DNA of 41,888 bases from Sphingomonas parva (ex Maeng et al. 2020) (GCF_004564275.1 NZ_SPDV01000055.1:1-41888); one strand, 5' to 3'; positions 24,029 through 36,357 are shown, numbered from the stretch's first letter. Notes: a model not told the origin generated them from the letters alone. Made by a program: numbers and translations.

Positions 24029-26109
24029 CGAGTCATCGCCCAGGTCGCGGCGGCGGCGATGCCGAGCAGCATCACCAGCGCATAGGTGTAGAGATAGCCG
24101 GTCTGGAGACGGGCGGTGAGCACATTGCCCCCGCGCACCAGAGCGGCGGCGCCGTTGGGACCGAAGCGGTCGATCGTGGCCTCGTCGCCCTTCTTCCAGA
24201 AGATGCGGCCGAGCACGACGGCGGGCCTCACGAACAGCACGTCATAAGCCTCGTCGAAGAACCATTTGTTGTAGAGGAAGCGATAGAGCACGCCCCATTG
24301 GGCGGTGAACCGGCCCGGGATCGAGGTGTCGCGGATATAGGCGAACCAGGCGATCACGAAGCCGAGGATCATTACCGCGGCCGGGGAGAGTTTCACCCAC
24401 AGCGGCACGACGTCCGGCTCATGGAGCGAATGCATGAAGTGGGCGTCGAACGCGATGCTGCCGCCCCAGAAGTGCGCCCCTTCCTCGGCGCCGATGAACG
24501 CCTCGTGGAAGACGAAACCGGCGAAGACCGCGCCGAGCGACAGCACGCCCAACGGAACCAGCATGGTCCACGGGCTCTCGTGCGGGTGATAGCCGCCGGT
24601 GCCTTCCTTGACCTCGTGCGCCGAGGCCTCGTGCGGACGGGTGTCGTGGCCGGCGCTCTCCGCCGCGGGATCGTCATGGTGCGGATCGGGATCGTGGAGC
24701 GCGTGCTGGATGTGCTCGGACTGGATCCACCGCGGCTTGCCGAAGAAGGTCAGGAAGACCAGGCGCCAGCTGTAGAAGCTGGTCAGAAGCGCGGCGACGA
24801 TGCCGACGACGAACGCGATGCCGCCGGCCGTGGTGCCGCTGGCGAAGGCGCTCTCGATGATCGCGTCCTTCGAGAAGAAGCCGGCGAAGCCGAAGCTCGG
24901 CAGGCCCGCGACCTGGATGATGCCGACGCCGGTGATCGCCAGCGTGCCGAGCGTCATCGCGGTGAAGGTCAGCGGGATGTGCTTCCTGAGGCCGCCGTAG
25001 AAGCGCATGTCCTGCTCGTGGTGCATGGCATGGATCACCGAGCCGGCGCCGAGGAACAGCAGGGCCTTGAAGAAGGCGTGGGTGAACAGGTGGAACATCG
25101 CCGCGCCATAGGCGCCGACGCCGGCCGCGAAGAACATGTAGCCCAGTTGCGAGCAGGTCGAATACGCGATCACCCGCTTGATGTCGTTCTGCACCGTGCC
25201 GACCGTCGCCGCGAAGATCGCGGTGGCCGCGCCGACGAAGGTGACGACGGCGAGCGCGGTGTCGCTCTGCTCGAACAAAGGCGAGAGGCGGCAGACCATG
25301 AACACGCCGGCGGTGACCATGGTCGCGGCGTGGATCAGCGCCGAGACCGGGGTCGGGCCCTCCATCGCGTCCGGCAGCCAGGTGTGGAGGCCGAGCTGCG
25401 CCGATTTGCCCATCGCGCCGATGAACAGCAGGATGCAGATCAGCGTCAGAGTGTCGACGCGCATGCCGAGGAAGCCGATCGTCGATCCGCCCATGCCCGG
25501 CGCCGCGGCCAGGATCTCGGGGATCGAGACGGTGCCGAACACCAGGAACGCGGCGAAGATGCCGAGGCTGAAGCCGAAATCGCCGACGCGGTTGACGATG
25601 AACGCCTTCATCGCCGCGGCGTTGGCCGAAGGCTTGTGGTACCAGAAACCGATCAGCAGGTAGGAGGCGAGGCCCACGCCTTCCCAGCCGAAGAACATCT
25701 GGACGAGGTTGTCTGCCGTCACCAGCATCAGCATCGCGAAGGTGAACAGCGAGAGATAGGCGAAGAAGCGGGGCTGCGACGGGTCCTCCGCCATATAGCC
25801 CCAGCTGTAGAGGTGGACGAGCGCCGAGACGGTCGTCACCACCACCAACATCACCGAGGTCAGCGCGTCGACGCGCAGCGCCCAGTCGACCTGGAGGTCG
25901 CCCGAGTGGATCCAGGCGAGCACCGGGTGCACGCCGGCCTGGGCGGTGCCGGCCATGAAGTCGAGGAAGATCGGCCAGGCGAGCGCGCAGGACGCGAACA
26001 GCGCGGCCGTGGTGACGAGCTTCGCGGCGAAATTGCCGATCATGCGGTTGCCGAGGCCCGCCACGATCGCGGCGAGCAAAGGCAGGAAGACGAGGAGCTG
26101 GACGGTCAA
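24025..26109 (-). CDS. nuoL: NADH-quinone oxidoreductase subunit L
   Basis: Distal antiporter-like subunit of complex I, 694 residues, about 16 helices including the long lateral helix at the C-terminus that braces the membrane arm. Landmarks are [19 protein letters not shown] near residue 140, [20 protein letters not shown] near 230 (conserved Lys), and [16 protein letters not shown]. Residues about 463-513 form a hydrophilic loop rich in His and Asp (HDPDPHHDD), often seen in this group. It begins four bases after the nuoK stop. Confidence 0.96.
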   Translation of the reverse strand: MTVQLLVFLPLLAAIVAGLGNRMIGNFAAKLVTTAALFASCALAWPIFLDFMAGTAQAGVHPVLAWIHSGDLQVDWALRVDALTSVMLVVVTTVSALVHLYSWGYMAEDPSQPRFFAYLSLFTFAMLMLVTADNLVQMFFGWEGVGLASYLLIGFWYHKPSANAAAMKAFIVNRVGDFGFSLGIFAAFLVFGTVSIPEILAAAPGMGGSTIGFLGMRVDTLTLICILLFIGAMGKSAQLGLHTWLPDAMEGPTPVSALIHAATMVTAGVFMVCRLSPLFEQSDTALAVVTFVGAATAIFAATVGTVQNDIKRVIAYSTCSQLGYMFFAAGVGAYGAAMFHLFTHAFFKALLFLGAGSVIHAMHHEQDMRFYGGLRKHIPLTFTAMTLGTLAITGVGIIQVAGLPSFGFAGFFSKDAIIESAFASGTTAGGIAFVVGIVAALLTSFYSWRLVFLTFFGKPRWIQSEHIQHALHDPDPHHDDPAAESAGHDTRPHEASAHEVKEGTGGYHPHESPWTMLVPLGVLSLGAVFAGFVFHEAFIGAEEGAHFWGGSIAFDAHFMHSLHEPDVVPLWVKLSPAAVMILGFVIAWFAYIRDTSIPGRFTAQWGVLYRFLYNKWFFDEAYDVLFVRPAVVLGRIFWKKGDEATIDRFGPNGAAALVRGGNVLTARLQTGYLYTYALVMLLGIAAAATWAMTR

Positions 26110-26113
26110 GGGA

Positions 26114-26419
26114 TCAGCCCTTCATCTGGTTGATGTCGTCGACCGCGATCGTGCCGCGGCCGCGGAAATAGATGACGAGGATGGCCAGGCCGATCGCCGC
26201 CTCGCCCGCGGCGACGGTGAGCACGAACATCGCGAACACCTGGCCGACCATGTCGCCGAGGAAGGCGGAGAAGGCGACGAGGTTGATGTTCACCGACAGC
26301 AGGATCAGCTCGATCGCCATCAGGATGACGATCACGTTCTTGCGGTTGATGAAGATGCCGAACACGCCGAGCACGAACAGGATCGCGCCGACGGCGAGAT
26401 AATGCCCCAAACCGATCAC
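26114..26419 (-). CDS. nuoK: NADH-quinone oxidoreductase subunit K
   Basis: Small membrane subunit of complex I with three helices, 101 residues, exactly the family length. The two conserved membrane glutamates of the proton path are visible in [17 protein letters not shown] (Glu37) and [15 protein letters not shown] (Glu73 region). The start overlaps the nuoJ stop by four bases. Confidence 0.96.
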   Translation of the reverse strand: MIGLGHYLAVGAILFVLGVFGIFINRKNVIVILMAIELILLSVNINLVAFSAFLGDMVGQVFAMFVLTVAAGEAAIGLAILVIYFRGRGTIAVDDINQMKG

Positions 26420-27024
26420 AGCTCGACTCCCTGCCCGACGCCCGGGTTCATGTTGACGACGGCGTCCTCCGGCCGGCGGCGCACCTGGTGCGAGACGTTC
26501 TGCGGGCGAAGGTCGCTGCGGCGGCGGTGGGTGAGCACGATTGCGCCGATCATCGCGACGAGCAGGACAAGCCCGGCCGCCTCAAAGATGTAGAGGTAGC
26601 GGCCGTAGAGCGCGCGGCCGAGCAACTCGATGTTCGGCACGCCCTGCGCGGCCGGCGAGGCCTTGGCGGCGACCACCGTGCCGGCGTTCCAGGCCATCAC
26701 CGCGAAGACGATCTCGGCGAGCAGGATCAGCGCCAGGATCGAGGCGAACGGCCAGTAGCGCGCGATGCCGGAGCGCAGCTCGGCGAAATCGATGTCGAGC
26801 ATCATCACGACGAACAGGAACAGCACCGCGACGGCACCGACGTAGACGATCACGAGCAGCATCGCGATGAACTCGGCCCCGAGGATGAGGAAGAGCCCGG
26901 CGGCGTTGAAGAAGGCGAGGATGAGCCAGAGCACGCTGTGCACCGGGTTCCTGGCGCCGATCGTCATCACCCCGCTGGCGATCACGATCGCCGCGAACAG
27001 GTAAAAGGCGAAGGCTTGGATCAC
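26416..27024 (-). CDS. nuoJ: NADH-quinone oxidoreductase subunit J
   Basis: Membrane subunit of complex I, 202 residues, five helices. The third helix, [20 protein letters not shown], contains the conserved Tyr and pi-bulge motif of the quinone-coupled machinery. The GTG at 27024 begins the conserved N-terminus ([14 protein letters not shown]); there is no ATG in a suitable place, and a longer frame upstream overlaps nuoI. The soluble C-terminal tail (about 165-202) is rich in Arg. Confidence 0.93.
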   Translation of the reverse strand: MIQAFAFYLFAAIVIASGVMTIGARNPVHSVLWLILAFFNAAGLFLILGAEFIAMLLVIVYVGAVAVLFLFVVMMLDIDFAELRSGIARYWPFASILALILLAEIVFAVMAWNAGTVVAAKASPAAQGVPNIELLGRALYGRYLYIFEAAGLVLLVAMIGAIVLTHRRRSDLRPQNVSHQVRRRPEDAVVNMNPGVGQGVEL

Positions 27025-27056
27025 GTTTCTGTCGGCCTTTCGGATTCGGCGGCGGA

Positions 27057-27539
27057 TTAGCGGTAGGGGGCGTCGGCGGCAAGGTTCGCGGCCAAGGCCC
27101 GCTCCCACTTGTCGCCGTTCTCGAGAAGCTTCGCCTTGTCGTAGAGAAGCTCCGCGCGATCCTCGACCGCGAACTCGAAATTCGGCCCTTCGACGATCGC
27201 GTCGACCGGGCAGGCTTCCTGGCAAAGGCCGCAATAGATGCACTTCACCATGTCGATGTCGTAGCGCGTCGTACGGCGGCTGCCGTCCTCGCGCGGCTCG
27301 GCCTCGATCGTGATCGCCAGCGCCGGGCAGACCGCCTCGCAGAGCTTGCACGCGATGCAGCGTTCCTCGCCGTTCGGATAGCGGCGGAGGGCGTGCTCGC
27401 CGCGGAAGCGCGGGCTGATCGGGTTCTTCTCGAACGGGTAGTTGATCGTCGCCTTGGGCTTGAAGAAATACTTCAAGGTCAGCCAGTGCGCCTTCACGAA
27501 CTCCCAGAGCGTGAACGACTTGATGTAGTGGGCGATCAT
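27057..27539 (-). CDS. nuoI: NADH-quinone oxidoreductase subunit I (two 4Fe-4S clusters)
   Basis: Ferredoxin-like subunit that passes electrons through clusters N6a and N6b towards NuoB; 160 residues. Two CxxCxxCxxxCP motifs are complete: Cys61, 64, 67, 71 and Cys100, 103, 106, 110. The amphipathic N-terminal helix precedes [18 protein letters not shown]. The ATG at 27539 overlaps the nuoH stop by four bases. Confidence 0.97.
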   Translation of the reverse strand: MIAHYIKSFTLWEFVKAHWLTLKYFFKPKATINYPFEKNPISPRFRGEHALRRYPNGEERCIACKLCEAVCPALAITIEAEPREDGSRRTTRYDIDMVKCIYCGLCQEACPVDAIVEGPNFEFAVEDRAELLYDKAKLLENGDKWERALAANLAADAPYR

Positions 27540-28699
27540 TGGTGGGCTCCAGCCGCGCGGTCGCGGCCCGTGAGGTTGGGCATCTGGCTCCGGCAGGACG
27601 GCATGAAGCGGTCGGCCTCGTCGTCGGTGCGGACCGAGGCGAGCTCGGTCGTGCCCACCGGGCATTGCTCCTTGGTGACCAAAAGATAGCCGGAGACCAG
27701 GAACACCCAGAGCAGCGACACCGGCAGGAAGATCTTCCAGCCGAGGCGCATCAGCTGATCGTAGCGGAAGCGCGGGACGGTCGCCTTCACCCAGCTGAAC
27801 ACGAAGAAGAACAGGAAGATCTTGGCGAAGAACCAGATGATGCCGGGGACGAGGTAGAGCGGCGCCCAGTCGATCGGCGGCAGCCAGCCGCCCCAGAACA
27901 GCACCGCCGTCATGCCGCACATCAGCAGCACGTTGCCATATTCGCCGAGCCAGAAAAGCGCGAAGCTCATCGAGCTGTATTCGGTCTGGTAGCCGGCGAC
28001 GAGCTCCGATTCCGCCTCGGTGAGGTCGAACGGCGCGCGCGCCGTCTCCGCCATCGCCGAGATCAGGAAGATGATCGACATCGGGAAGAGCAGCGGATTG
28101 AAGGCGAAGCCGTTCAGGAAGAAGACGTGGCTGCGCTGGGCCTCGATGATGCCGGACAGGTTGAACGTGCCCGACCACAGGATCACCGAGATCAGCACGA
28201 AGCCGACCGAGACCTCGTAGCTCACCATCTGCGCCGCGGCGCGAAGGGCCGAGTAGAACGGGTATTTGGAGTTGGACGCCCAGCCGGCGATGATCACGCC
28301 GTAGACGCCCAGCGACGAGACCGCGAGCAGGTAGAGCAGGCCGACGTTGATGTCGGCCAGCACCATGCCGTCGCCGAACGGCACCACCGCCCAGCCGATC
28401 AACGCCACCGTGAAGGTGAGGATCGGCGCGATGATGAACAGGCCCCGGTTGGCGCCCGACGGGATGATCGTCTCCTTGAGGAAGACCTTGAGACCGTCGG
28501 CGAAGCTCTGCAGCAGGCCGAACGGTCCGACGACGTTCGGGCCGCGGCGCAGCGCCATCGCCGCCCAGATCTTGCGATCGGCGTAGATGATCATCGCCAC
28601 CGCCAGCATCAGCGGCAGCGCGATCATCAGGATCAGGATCAGGGTCGCGACGAACCAGCCGAAGCCGTAGCCGAGAGTCCCCTGGAACCATTCAGTCAT
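27536..28699 (-). CDS. nuoH: NADH-quinone oxidoreductase subunit H
   Basis: Membrane subunit at the quinone-binding junction of complex I, 387 residues, eight or nine helices. Landmarks are [20 protein letters not shown] (about 52-71), [20 protein letters not shown] with the charged loop, and the C-terminal [13 protein letters not shown]. The usual protein stops about residue 345; here some 40 hydrophilic residues (from [20 protein letters not shown] on, two or more Cys) follow. The overlap with nuoI is kept despite the extension. A palindromic repeat separates it from nuoG. Confidence 0.95.
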   Translation of the reverse strand: MTEWFQGTLGYGFGWFVATLILILMIALPLMLAVAMIIYADRKIWAAMALRRGPNVVGPFGLLQSFADGLKVFLKETIIPSGANRGLFIIAPILTFTVALIGWAVVPFGDGMVLADINVGLLYLLAVSSLGVYGVIIAGWASNSKYPFYSALRAAAQMVSYEVSVGFVLISVILWSGTFNLSGIIEAQRSHVFFLNGFAFNPLLFPMSIIFLISAMAETARAPFDLTEAESELVAGYQTEYSSMSFALFWLGEYGNVLLMCGMTAVLFWGGWLPPIDWAPLYLVPGIIWFFAKIFLFFFVFSWVKATVPRFRYDQLMRLGWKIFLPVSLLWVFLVSGYLLVTKEQCPVGTTELASVRTDDEADRFMPSCRSQMPNLTGRDRAAGAHQ

Positions 28700-28709
28700 G
28701 TCTTACTCC

Positions 28710-28788
28710 GTCATCCCGGCGAAGGCCGGGATCTCAGGACGAGAAGTCTCGGCGGGCTCCACGAGACCCCGGCTTTCGCCGGGGTGAC
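28710..28788. repeat. GTCATCCCGGC-type palindromic repeat, copy 2, inside the nuo operon
   Basis: The ends GTCATCCCGGCGAAGGCCGG and CCCCGGCTTTCGCCGGGGTG are inverted copies, each itself a hairpin, giving a two-hairpin element of 79 bases. It fills most of the 104-base gap between nuoG and nuoH and is related to 17331-17433. Confidence 0.85.
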
Positions 28789-28803
28789 GCGATTTCGATT
28801 CGA

Positions 28804-30813
28804 TCATTCCGCGGCCTCCTCGAAGACCTGGCCGTGGAGGATCTCGGCCGAGCAGCGCTGCAGCGTCGGAGACGCGCGAGCGATCGGGTTGGTGAGGTAG
28901 AAGTCCTCGATCGGATAGACGATCGCGCCGGAGACCTGCGGCGTTCCGCCGGCCGGCGCCGCAGGCGCCGGGAAGACGGTGAGGCCGGCCTCGCCAAGGT
29001 GCGGGAAGTCGGCCCGGATCGCGGCGCGCAGCTGCGAGAGATCGTCGAACGGCAGCGTCTTGCCGAGCGCGTCGGACAGCGCCCGGAGGATCGTCCAGTC
29101 CTCGCGCGCTTCCCCCGGCGGGTGGACGGCGAATTCGGAGAATTGCACCCGGCCTTCGAGGTTCACGTAGGTGCCGTGCTTCTCGGTGTAGGCGGCGCCC
29201 GGCAGGATCACGTCGGCATGGGCGACGCCGCGGTCGCCGTGCGTGCCGATGTAGACCGTGAACGTGTCGGCGAAGGCGGAGGTGTCCATCTCGTCGACGC
29301 CGAGCAGGAACAGCGCCTTCAGCTCCCCTGCCCGCCTCGCGATCGCCTCGACGCCGCCGTCGGTGGCGAAGCCGATGTCGAGCGCGCCGACGCGCGAGGC
29401 GGCGGTGTGGAGCAGGCTGAAGCTGGCGCCGAGCGAGGCGGCCGCGGCGCGCGCGGCCTCGTAGGCGCCGTCATGGACGAGCGCGCCCATGCCGACGATC
29501 ACCGCGGCATTCTCCTTGTCGGCGAAGGCGTCGCGAAGGGCCTCCGGCAGATTGCCGAGCGCGGCGAGATCGGCGCCGAGATCGGTGACCGGATAGGTGA
29601 GATCGACCGGCGGGCCGATCCGGAAGACCTTTGCGCCGCGCTTCACCGCCTTGCGGATCCGCGTGTTGACCAGCGGCGCTTCCCAGCGCGGGTTGCTGCC
29701 GATCAGCAGGATCGCCGGTGCCGTCTCCAGCCCCGCGATCGTCGCGTTGAAGCGGTAGGCGGCGGGGCTCGACACGTCGAACTTCGCATTGTCCTGGCGG
29801 CTCTCGTGCAGGCTCGAGCCATAAGCGCGGAGCAGCGCCTTCAGCGCATAGATCGATTCCAGATCCTGAAGATCGCCGGCGATGCCCGCGACCTGGTCGC
29901 CGCTCGCGCCCTGCAGCCGGGCGGCGATCGCCTCGAACGCCTCCGCCCAGGTCGCCGGCTGGAGCTTGCCCTCGCGGCGGACCCACGGCCGGTCGAGCCG
30001 GCGGCGGACCAGGCCGTCGACGGCGTGGCGGGTCTTGTCGTGCGCCCACTCCTCGTTGACGTCCTCGTTGATGCGCGGAAGGGCGCGCATCACCTCGCGG
30101 AAGCGATGGTCGATGCGGATGTTGGTGCCGACCGCGTCCATCACGTCGATGCCCGGGATCTTGCGCAGCTCCCAGGGACGCGCCTCGAAGCTGTACGGCT
30201 TGGAGACGAGCGCGCCGACCGGGCAGAGATCGACGACGTTGCCGGACAGCTCGGACGTGACCGCGCCTTCCAGATAGGACGTGATCTGCATGTTCTCGCC
30301 GCGTCCGATCGCGCCGATCTCCTCGGTGCCGGCGACTTCCTCGGCGAAACGGATGCAGCGCGTGCACTGGATGCAGCGGGTCATGATCGTCTTCACGACC
30401 GGACCCATGTACTTCTCGGTGACCGCGCGCTTGTTCTCGTGGAAGCGCGAATGGCCGCGGCCGTAGGCGATCGACTGGTCCTGCAGGTCGCACTCGCCGC
30501 CCTGGTCGCAGATCGGGCAGTCGAGCGGATGGTTGATCAGCAGGAACTCCATCACGCCTTCGCGCGCCTTCTTCACGGCGGGCGTCATCGTCGAGATTTC
30601 CTGGCCGTCGGCGGCCGGCAGCGCGCACGACGCCTGCGGCTTGGGCGGCCCGGGCTTCACCTCGACGAGGCACATCCGGCAATTGCCCGCGATGGTCAGG
30701 CGCTCGTGATAGCAGAAGCGCGGGATTTCCTTCCCGGCGAGCTCGCACGCCTGCAGGACGGTCGCGCCCTGCGGAACCTCGATCTCGACACCGTCTACCT
30801 TGACTGTGGGCAT
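28804..30813 (-). CDS. nuoG: NADH-quinone oxidoreductase subunit G
   Basis: Large iron-sulfur subunit of the complex I peripheral arm, 669 residues. The N-terminal 2Fe-2S site is Cys34, 45, 48, 63; the second cluster is bound by His95, Cys99, Cys102, Cys108 (HPLDCPICDQGGEC); the third by Cys147, 150, 153 and 197. A molybdopterin-oxidoreductase-like domain without cofactor follows. The extra N7 cluster cysteines seen in some bacteria are not apparent, as usual for mitochondrial-type enzymes. It begins two bases after the nuoF stop. Confidence 0.96.
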   Translation of the reverse strand: MPTVKVDGVEIEVPQGATVLQACELAGKEIPRFCYHERLTIAGNCRMCLVEVKPGPPKPQASCALPAADGQEISTMTPAVKKAREGVMEFLLINHPLDCPICDQGGECDLQDQSIAYGRGHSRFHENKRAVTEKYMGPVVKTIMTRCIQCTRCIRFAEEVAGTEEIGAIGRGENMQITSYLEGAVTSELSGNVVDLCPVGALVSKPYSFEARPWELRKIPGIDVMDAVGTNIRIDHRFREVMRALPRINEDVNEEWAHDKTRHAVDGLVRRRLDRPWVRREGKLQPATWAEAFEAIAARLQGASGDQVAGIAGDLQDLESIYALKALLRAYGSSLHESRQDNAKFDVSSPAAYRFNATIAGLETAPAILLIGSNPRWEAPLVNTRIRKAVKRGAKVFRIGPPVDLTYPVTDLGADLAALGNLPEALRDAFADKENAAVIVGMGALVHDGAYEAARAAAASLGASFSLLHTAASRVGALDIGFATDGGVEAIARRAGELKALFLLGVDEMDTSAFADTFTVYIGTHGDRGVAHADVILPGAAYTEKHGTYVNLEGRVQFSEFAVHPPGEAREDWTILRALSDALGKTLPFDDLSQLRAAIRADFPHLGEAGLTVFPAPAAPAGGTPQVSGAIVYPIEDFYLTNPIARASPTLQRCSAEILHGQVFEEAAE

Positions 30814-30815
30814 GA

Positions 30816-32116
<1,301 letters not shown>

Positions 32117-32120
<4 letters not shown>

Positions 32121-32791
32121 TCCGCTTTCTCCCGGTAATCGTGGTTCTCGTGGACCATTTCCTTGAGCGTCGTCGGCCCGCCCAGCGGCTCGCTGGTGCG
32201 GCGGTCGACGCCCTGCGGACCCGGCTTCGGAGTCTCGCCGCGGGCGAGCGCCTCCAGCAGGGCGGTGGTCGTCTCGAAGGTCAGGTCCTCGTAATTGTCG
32301 TCGTTGATCTGGACCATCGGCGCATTGGCGCAGGCGCCCATGCACTCGACCTCGTTGAGGGTGAACAGCCCGTCCTCGGTGGTGTGGCCCTTCTGCAGCC
32401 CCTTCGCCTTGCAGGCGGCGAAGACGTCGTCCGACCCGCGCAGCATGCACGGCGTCGTGCCGCACACCTGGACGTGGTAGCGGCCGACCGGGCGCAGGTT
32501 GAACATCGTGTAGAAGGTCGCGACCTCGTAGGCCCGGATGTAGGGCATATCGAGATATTTGGCGACGAACTCGATCACCGGCACCGGCAGCCAGCCCTGC
32601 GTGTTCGTCTCGGCGCCGACCTGGCGCTGGGCAAGATCGAGCAACGGGATGATCGCGCTGTACTGGCGCCCCGGCGGGTAGCGGCCGACGACCGTCTTCG
32701 CCTTGTCCGCATTTTCCGCGGTCCAGGCGAATCCGCCCCAGCGGGCACGAAGCGCGTCGATGTCGATCGCGGTGGGAAGGATGTCGGCCAT
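32117..32791 (-). CDS. nuoE: NADH-quinone oxidoreductase subunit E
   Basis: Thioredoxin-like 2Fe-2S subunit of complex I (cluster N1a), 224 residues. Cluster ligands are Cys110, Cys115, Cys150 and Cys154 in VCGTTPC and ECMGAC. The last 40 residues (after [10 protein letters not shown]) are a low-complexity tail common to alphaproteobacterial NuoE. The ATG at 32791 overlaps the nuoD stop by one base (TGATG). Confidence 0.96.
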
Positions 32792-34026
32792 CAGCGGTCG
32801 ATCTCCCCGAACACGATGTCGAGCGAGCCGAGGATGGCGGTGACGTCGGCGAGCATGTGGCCCTTGGTCATGAAATCCATTGCTTGGAGGTGGCTGAAGC
32901 CGGTCGGGCGGATCTTGACCCGGTACGGCTTGTTGGTGCCGTCGGCGACGAGATAGATGCCGAACTCGCCCTTGGGGCTCTCGGTGGCGACATAGACCTC
33001 GCCCGCCGGCACGTGGAAGCCCTCGGTGTAGAGCTTGAAGTGATGGATCAGCGCTTCCATCGACTGCTTCATCTCGGCGCGCTTCGGCGGCACGACCTTG
33101 CGGTCGAGCGAGGCGATCGGGCCTTCCGGGATGTCGCGGATGCACTGCTTCATGATCCGCACCGACTGGCGGACCTCCTCGACCCGGACCATCATCCGGT
33201 CGTAGCAATCGCCCCGGGTCCCGACCGGAACGTCGAACTCGACGCGGTCATAGGCGTCGTAGGGCTGCGCCTTGCGGATGTCCCAGGGAATGCCGGCGGC
33301 GCGGATCATCGGCCCGGAGAAGCCCCAGGCCAGCGCATCCTCCTTCGAGACGATCGAGATGTCGACGTTGCGCTGCTTGAAGATGCGGTTGTCGGCGACG
33401 AGGCTGATCGCGTCCTCGAAGATCGGCATCAGGCTCTTGTCGAGCCAGGCGTCGACCTCTTCCAGGAAGCCGGCCGGCACGTCCTGGTGGACGCCGCCGG
33501 GGCGGAAGTAATTGGCGTGCATCCGCGCGCCGGACGCCCGCTCGTAGAAGTTCATGATGTCTTCGCGCGGCTCGAACAGCCACAGGTTCGGCGTCATCGC
33601 GCCGACGTCCATGATGTGGCTGCCGATGTTGAGCAGGTGGTTGGACACCCGGGTCAGCTCGGCGAAGAAGGTCCTGAGATACTGGGCGCGGAGCGGCACC
33701 TCGAGCCCGAGCAGTTTCTCGATGGCGAGGACGTAGCTGTGCTCCATGCACATCGGCGAGACGTAATCGAGCCGGTCCATGTAGGGGATCGACTGGATGT
33801 AGGTCTTGTACTCGCAGAACTTCTCGGTGCCGCGGTGCAGCAGGCCGACGTGCGGATCGACGCGCTCGACGATCTCGCCGTCGAGCTCGAGCACCAGGCG
33901 GAGCACGCCGTGCGCCGCCGGGTGCTGCGGGCCGAAATTGATCGTGTAGTTCGCGATCTTGCTCTCGGTCGCGCCGGAACGGGCGACCTGCGTCTCGGAG
34001 CTCATGTCCGGGGAGGCGATGGTCAT
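32791..34026 (-). CDS. nuoD: NADH-quinone oxidoreductase subunit D
   Basis: 49-kDa-type subunit of complex I that forms the quinone pocket with NuoB; 411 residues. Landmarks are [15 protein letters not shown] (29-43, with the pocket His), [20 protein letters not shown] (59-78) and [20 protein letters not shown] near 352. It is descended from NiFe-hydrogenase large subunits but lacks the NiFe ligands. The ATG at 34026 overlaps the nuoC stop by four bases; an ATG seven codons later is an alternative. Confidence 0.96.
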   Translation of the reverse strand: MTIASPDMSSETQVARSGATESKIANYTINFGPQHPAAHGVLRLVLELDGEIVERVDPHVGLLHRGTEKFCEYKTYIQSIPYMDRLDYVSPMCMEHSYVLAIEKLLGLEVPLRAQYLRTFFAELTRVSNHLLNIGSHIMDVGAMTPNLWLFEPREDIMNFYERASGARMHANYFRPGGVHQDVPAGFLEEVDAWLDKSLMPIFEDAISLVADNRIFKQRNVDISIVSKEDALAWGFSGPMIRAAGIPWDIRKAQPYDAYDRVEFDVPVGTRGDCYDRMMVRVEEVRQSVRIMKQCIRDIPEGPIASLDRKVVPPKRAEMKQSMEALIHHFKLYTEGFHVPAGEVYVATESPKGEFGIYLVADGTNKPYRVKIRPTGFSHLQAMDFMTKGHMLADVTAILGSLDIVFGEIDR

Positions 34027-34688
34027 TTCTTGATCTCGTCGGCCTTGAGCGGTGTCGGAGCGCCGGGCGCCTCGGGCGCGGCGGCCTTCTCGTCACCGGG
34101 CAGGATGTAGGCGGCGCCTTCCCACGGGCTCAGGAAATCGAAGGCGCGGAAGTCCTGCGGCAGGCGCACCGGCTCGTAGACGACCCTTTTCTGCTCCTCG
34201 GAATAGCGCAGCTCGACATAGCCGGAGAGCGGGAAATCCTTGCGGAACGGGTGGCCGCGGAAGCCATAGTCGGTCAGGATCCGGCGCAGGTCCTCATTGC
34301 CGTCGAAGATCACGCCGTAGAGATCGAACACCTCGCGCTCGAGCCAGCCGGCGACCGGCCAGACCGAGGTGACCGACGGCACCGGCGCCTCCTCGTCGGT
34401 GGTGACGCGCAGCCGGATGCGGTGGTTCCGCGTCACCGAGAGGAGGTGGTAGACGACGTCGAACCTCTCCTCGCGGCTCGGATAATCGCAGCCGGCGATC
34501 TCCATCAGCTGCTGGTATTCGAAGCGGTCGCGCAGCGTCTCGCACGCCTCGACGATGCGCTGGCGCGCGATCGTGAGGTTCACTTCCTGCACGGCTTCCT
34601 CGGCGTGGAGGAGGGCATCGCCGAGCGCAGCCTTCACTTCTTCGATGAGGCCTTCGCGCGGGGCGATCCTGGGAGCGGAGTTGTTCAT
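34023..34688 (-). CDS. nuoC: NADH-quinone oxidoreductase subunit C
   Basis: 30-kDa-type peripheral-arm subunit of complex I, 221 residues, not fused to NuoD. The signature [20 protein letters not shown] followed by [20 protein letters not shown] is complete. The C-terminal 25 residues are Ala/Pro-rich. It begins six bases after the nuoB stop. Confidence 0.95.
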   Translation of the reverse strand: MNNSAPRIAPREGLIEEVKAALGDALLHAEEAVQEVNLTIARQRIVEACETLRDRFEYQQLMEIAGCDYPSREERFDVVYHLLSVTRNHRIRLRVTTDEEAPVPSVTSVWPVAGWLEREVFDLYGVIFDGNEDLRRILTDYGFRGHPFRKDFPLSGYVELRYSEEQKRVVYEPVRLPQDFRAFDFLSPWEGAAYILPGDEKAAAPEAPGAPTPLKADEIKK

Positions 34689-34694
34689 GGCTTC

Positions 34695-35249
34695 TCAGCG
34701 CTCGATCGTGCCGACGCGGCGGATCTTCCGCTGCAGCTGCATGACGCCGTAGAGCAAGGCCTCGGCGGTGGGCGGGCAGCCCGGGACGTAGATGTCGACC
34801 GGCACGATGCGGTCGCAGCCGCGCACCACCGAATAGCCGTAATGGTAATAGCCGCCGCCGTTGGCGCAGCTGCCCATCGAGATGACGTAGCGAGGCTCCG
34901 ACATCTGGTCGTAGACCCGGCGCAGAGCCGGCGCCATCTTGTTGCAGAGCGTGCCGGCGACGATCATCACGTCGGACTGGCGCGGGGACGCGCGCGGCGC
35001 GACGCCGAAGCGCTCGAGATCGTAGCGCGGCATGTTGGCGTGGATCATCTCCACGGCGCAGCAGGCCAGGCCGAAGGTCATCCACCACAGGGACCCTGTG
35101 CGGGCCCATTGGAACAGATCCTCGGTCGAGGTGACGAGGAAACCCTTGTCGGAGACTTCCGACTGCAGGTCGTTGAAGAACTTCGGGTCCGGCTGCTGGA
35201 GATCGGCCGGGCGGACGTTCTCGTGGCGCGGGTCGAGGATCACTCCCAT
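34695..35249 (-). CDS. nuoB: NADH-quinone oxidoreductase subunit B
   Basis: Subunit bearing the terminal cluster N2 of complex I, 184 residues. The unusual tandem ligands Cys63-Cys64 ([10 protein letters not shown]) with Cys128 (GSCAN) and Cys158 (VPGCPP) are present. The ATG at 35249 lies ten bases inside the end of nuoA; the longer frame upstream of it is a shadow of nuoA. Confidence 0.96.
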   Translation of the reverse strand: MGVILDPRHENVRPADLQQPDPKFFNDLQSEVSDKGFLVTSTEDLFQWARTGSLWWMTFGLACCAVEMIHANMPRYDLERFGVAPRASPRQSDVMIVAGTLCNKMAPALRRVYDQMSEPRYVISMGSCANGGGYYHYGYSVVRGCDRIVPVDIYVPGCPPTAEALLYGVMQLQRKIRRVGTIER

Positions 35250-35617
35250 TCGAGCGCTCCCTTCTTCCAGGCGTAGACGAAGCCGAGGGTGAGCTCGGCG
35301 AGGAAGATCATCATCGCGACCCAGCCGGCGACGCCGATCGCCCCGAGCGACACCGCCCAGGGGAAGAGGAACGCGGCTTCGAGATCGAAGATGATGAACA
35401 GGATGGCGACCAGGTAGAAGCGGACGTCGAACTGGGCGCGGCTGTCCTCGAAGGCGGGGAAGCCGCACTCATATTCGGCGAGCTTGTCCGCATAGGGGTT
35501 GCTCGCGCCGGTCAGCTTGGCGACCATCATCGGCAGCACGACGAAGCTGAGCGACAGCGCCAGGGCGACGCCGAGGAACAGCAGGATGGGCAGATAATCG
35601 GCGGCGGTGGACGCCAT
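35240..35617 (-). CDS. nuoA: NADH-quinone oxidoreductase subunit A
   Basis: First gene of the complex I operon; membrane subunit of 125 residues with three helices. The conserved loop [20 protein letters not shown] (about 49-68) with its Cys, and [13 protein letters not shown] (about 78-90) with the membrane acidic residues, are typical. It overlaps nuoB by ten bases. Confidence 0.96.
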   Translation of the reverse strand: MASTAADYLPILLFLGVALALSLSFVVLPMMVAKLTGASNPYADKLAEYECGFPAFEDSRAQFDVRFYLVAILFIIFDLEAAFLFPWAVSLGAIGVAGWVAMMIFLAELTLGFVYAWKKGALEWE

Positions 35618-35648
35618 CGAGACTCTCCAGGGGGCTAGGTTGTGGCGG

Positions 35649-35677
35649 CTTCTAGGACAGGGAAACCGTCACCGCAA
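35649..35677 (-). promoter_or_regulatory. Predicted promoter of the nuo operon
   Basis: On the minus strand TTGCGG (35677-35672), 17 bases, TAGAAG (35654-35649), 32 bases before the nuoA start. It is the best sigma-70-like pair in the gap; the match is moderate. Confidence 0.4.
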
Positions 35678-35855
35678 CTGCTGAGCACGGCCCCTCGAAA
35701 ACGTACGGCAAGGACGAAGGATGCCGTTGATTTCACGGGCGGTTTTCAGGCGCGGCGAGGCGCCGGCGGCGGCCCACGGCGCCCGTGCGAGGCGCCGGCG
35801 TTGACAGGGCCGCTCCAGGGAAGCAGCTTCGCGGCTTTGGGGGAGGAGACACTTC

Positions 35856-36329
35856 ATGGGCGCCAGACTTGCAGGGTTGATGCTTTTGGGGCTGGCGATG
35901 GCCGCGCCCGCCGGGGCGCAGATGGTGAAAGCGCAGGATCCTGCAGGGGTCGCCGCCGCGATGAAGGCCGCCGGCTTCACCGCCGAGCTGGGCGAGGACG
36001 CTCAGGGCGAGCCGATGATCAGCAGCGAGCACAAGGGCACCGCGTTCAAGGTGCTGTTCTACAATTGCACCAACAAGCGCAATTGCGCGACGATCCAGTT
36101 CCACTCCGGCTACGACGTCGCGTCGGCCGTGTCGCTCGAGACGATCAACAACTGGAACAGGACGCAACGCTTCGGCCGCGCCTTCATCGACAACGTCGGC
36201 GATCCGATCCTGCAGATGGACCTCGACCTCGACGACGGCGGCGTCTCGCCCGCATTGTTCGCCGACAATCTCGAATTCTGGACCAGCGTCATCGGCCAGT
36301 TCGAGAAGCACATCGGCTTCACCAAATGA
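35856..36329 (+). CDS. Exported YbjN-domain protein
   Basis: A 157-residue protein with signal peptide (about residues 1-21, ending PAGAQ). The mature part has the YbjN pattern: a short helix, then strands including KVLFYNCTNKRNCATIQFHS (two Cys), INNWNRTQRFGRAF and a final helix with EFWTSVIGQFEKHIG. YbjN proteins are small sensory or chaperone-like domains of unclear role. The start is preceded by GGGGAGGAGAC. It is divergent from nuoA and convergent with the phosphatase gene. Confidence 0.8.
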   Translation: MGARLAGLMLLGLAMAAPAGAQMVKAQDPAGVAAAMKAAGFTAELGEDAQGEPMISSEHKGTAFKVLFYNCTNKRNCATIQFHSGYDVASAVSLETINNWNRTQRFGRAFIDNVGDPILQMDLDLDDGGVSPALFADNLEFWTSVIGQFEKHIGFTK

Positions 36330-36357
36330 GCGCGGCACGGCCCGCCGCCTGAGGCGC

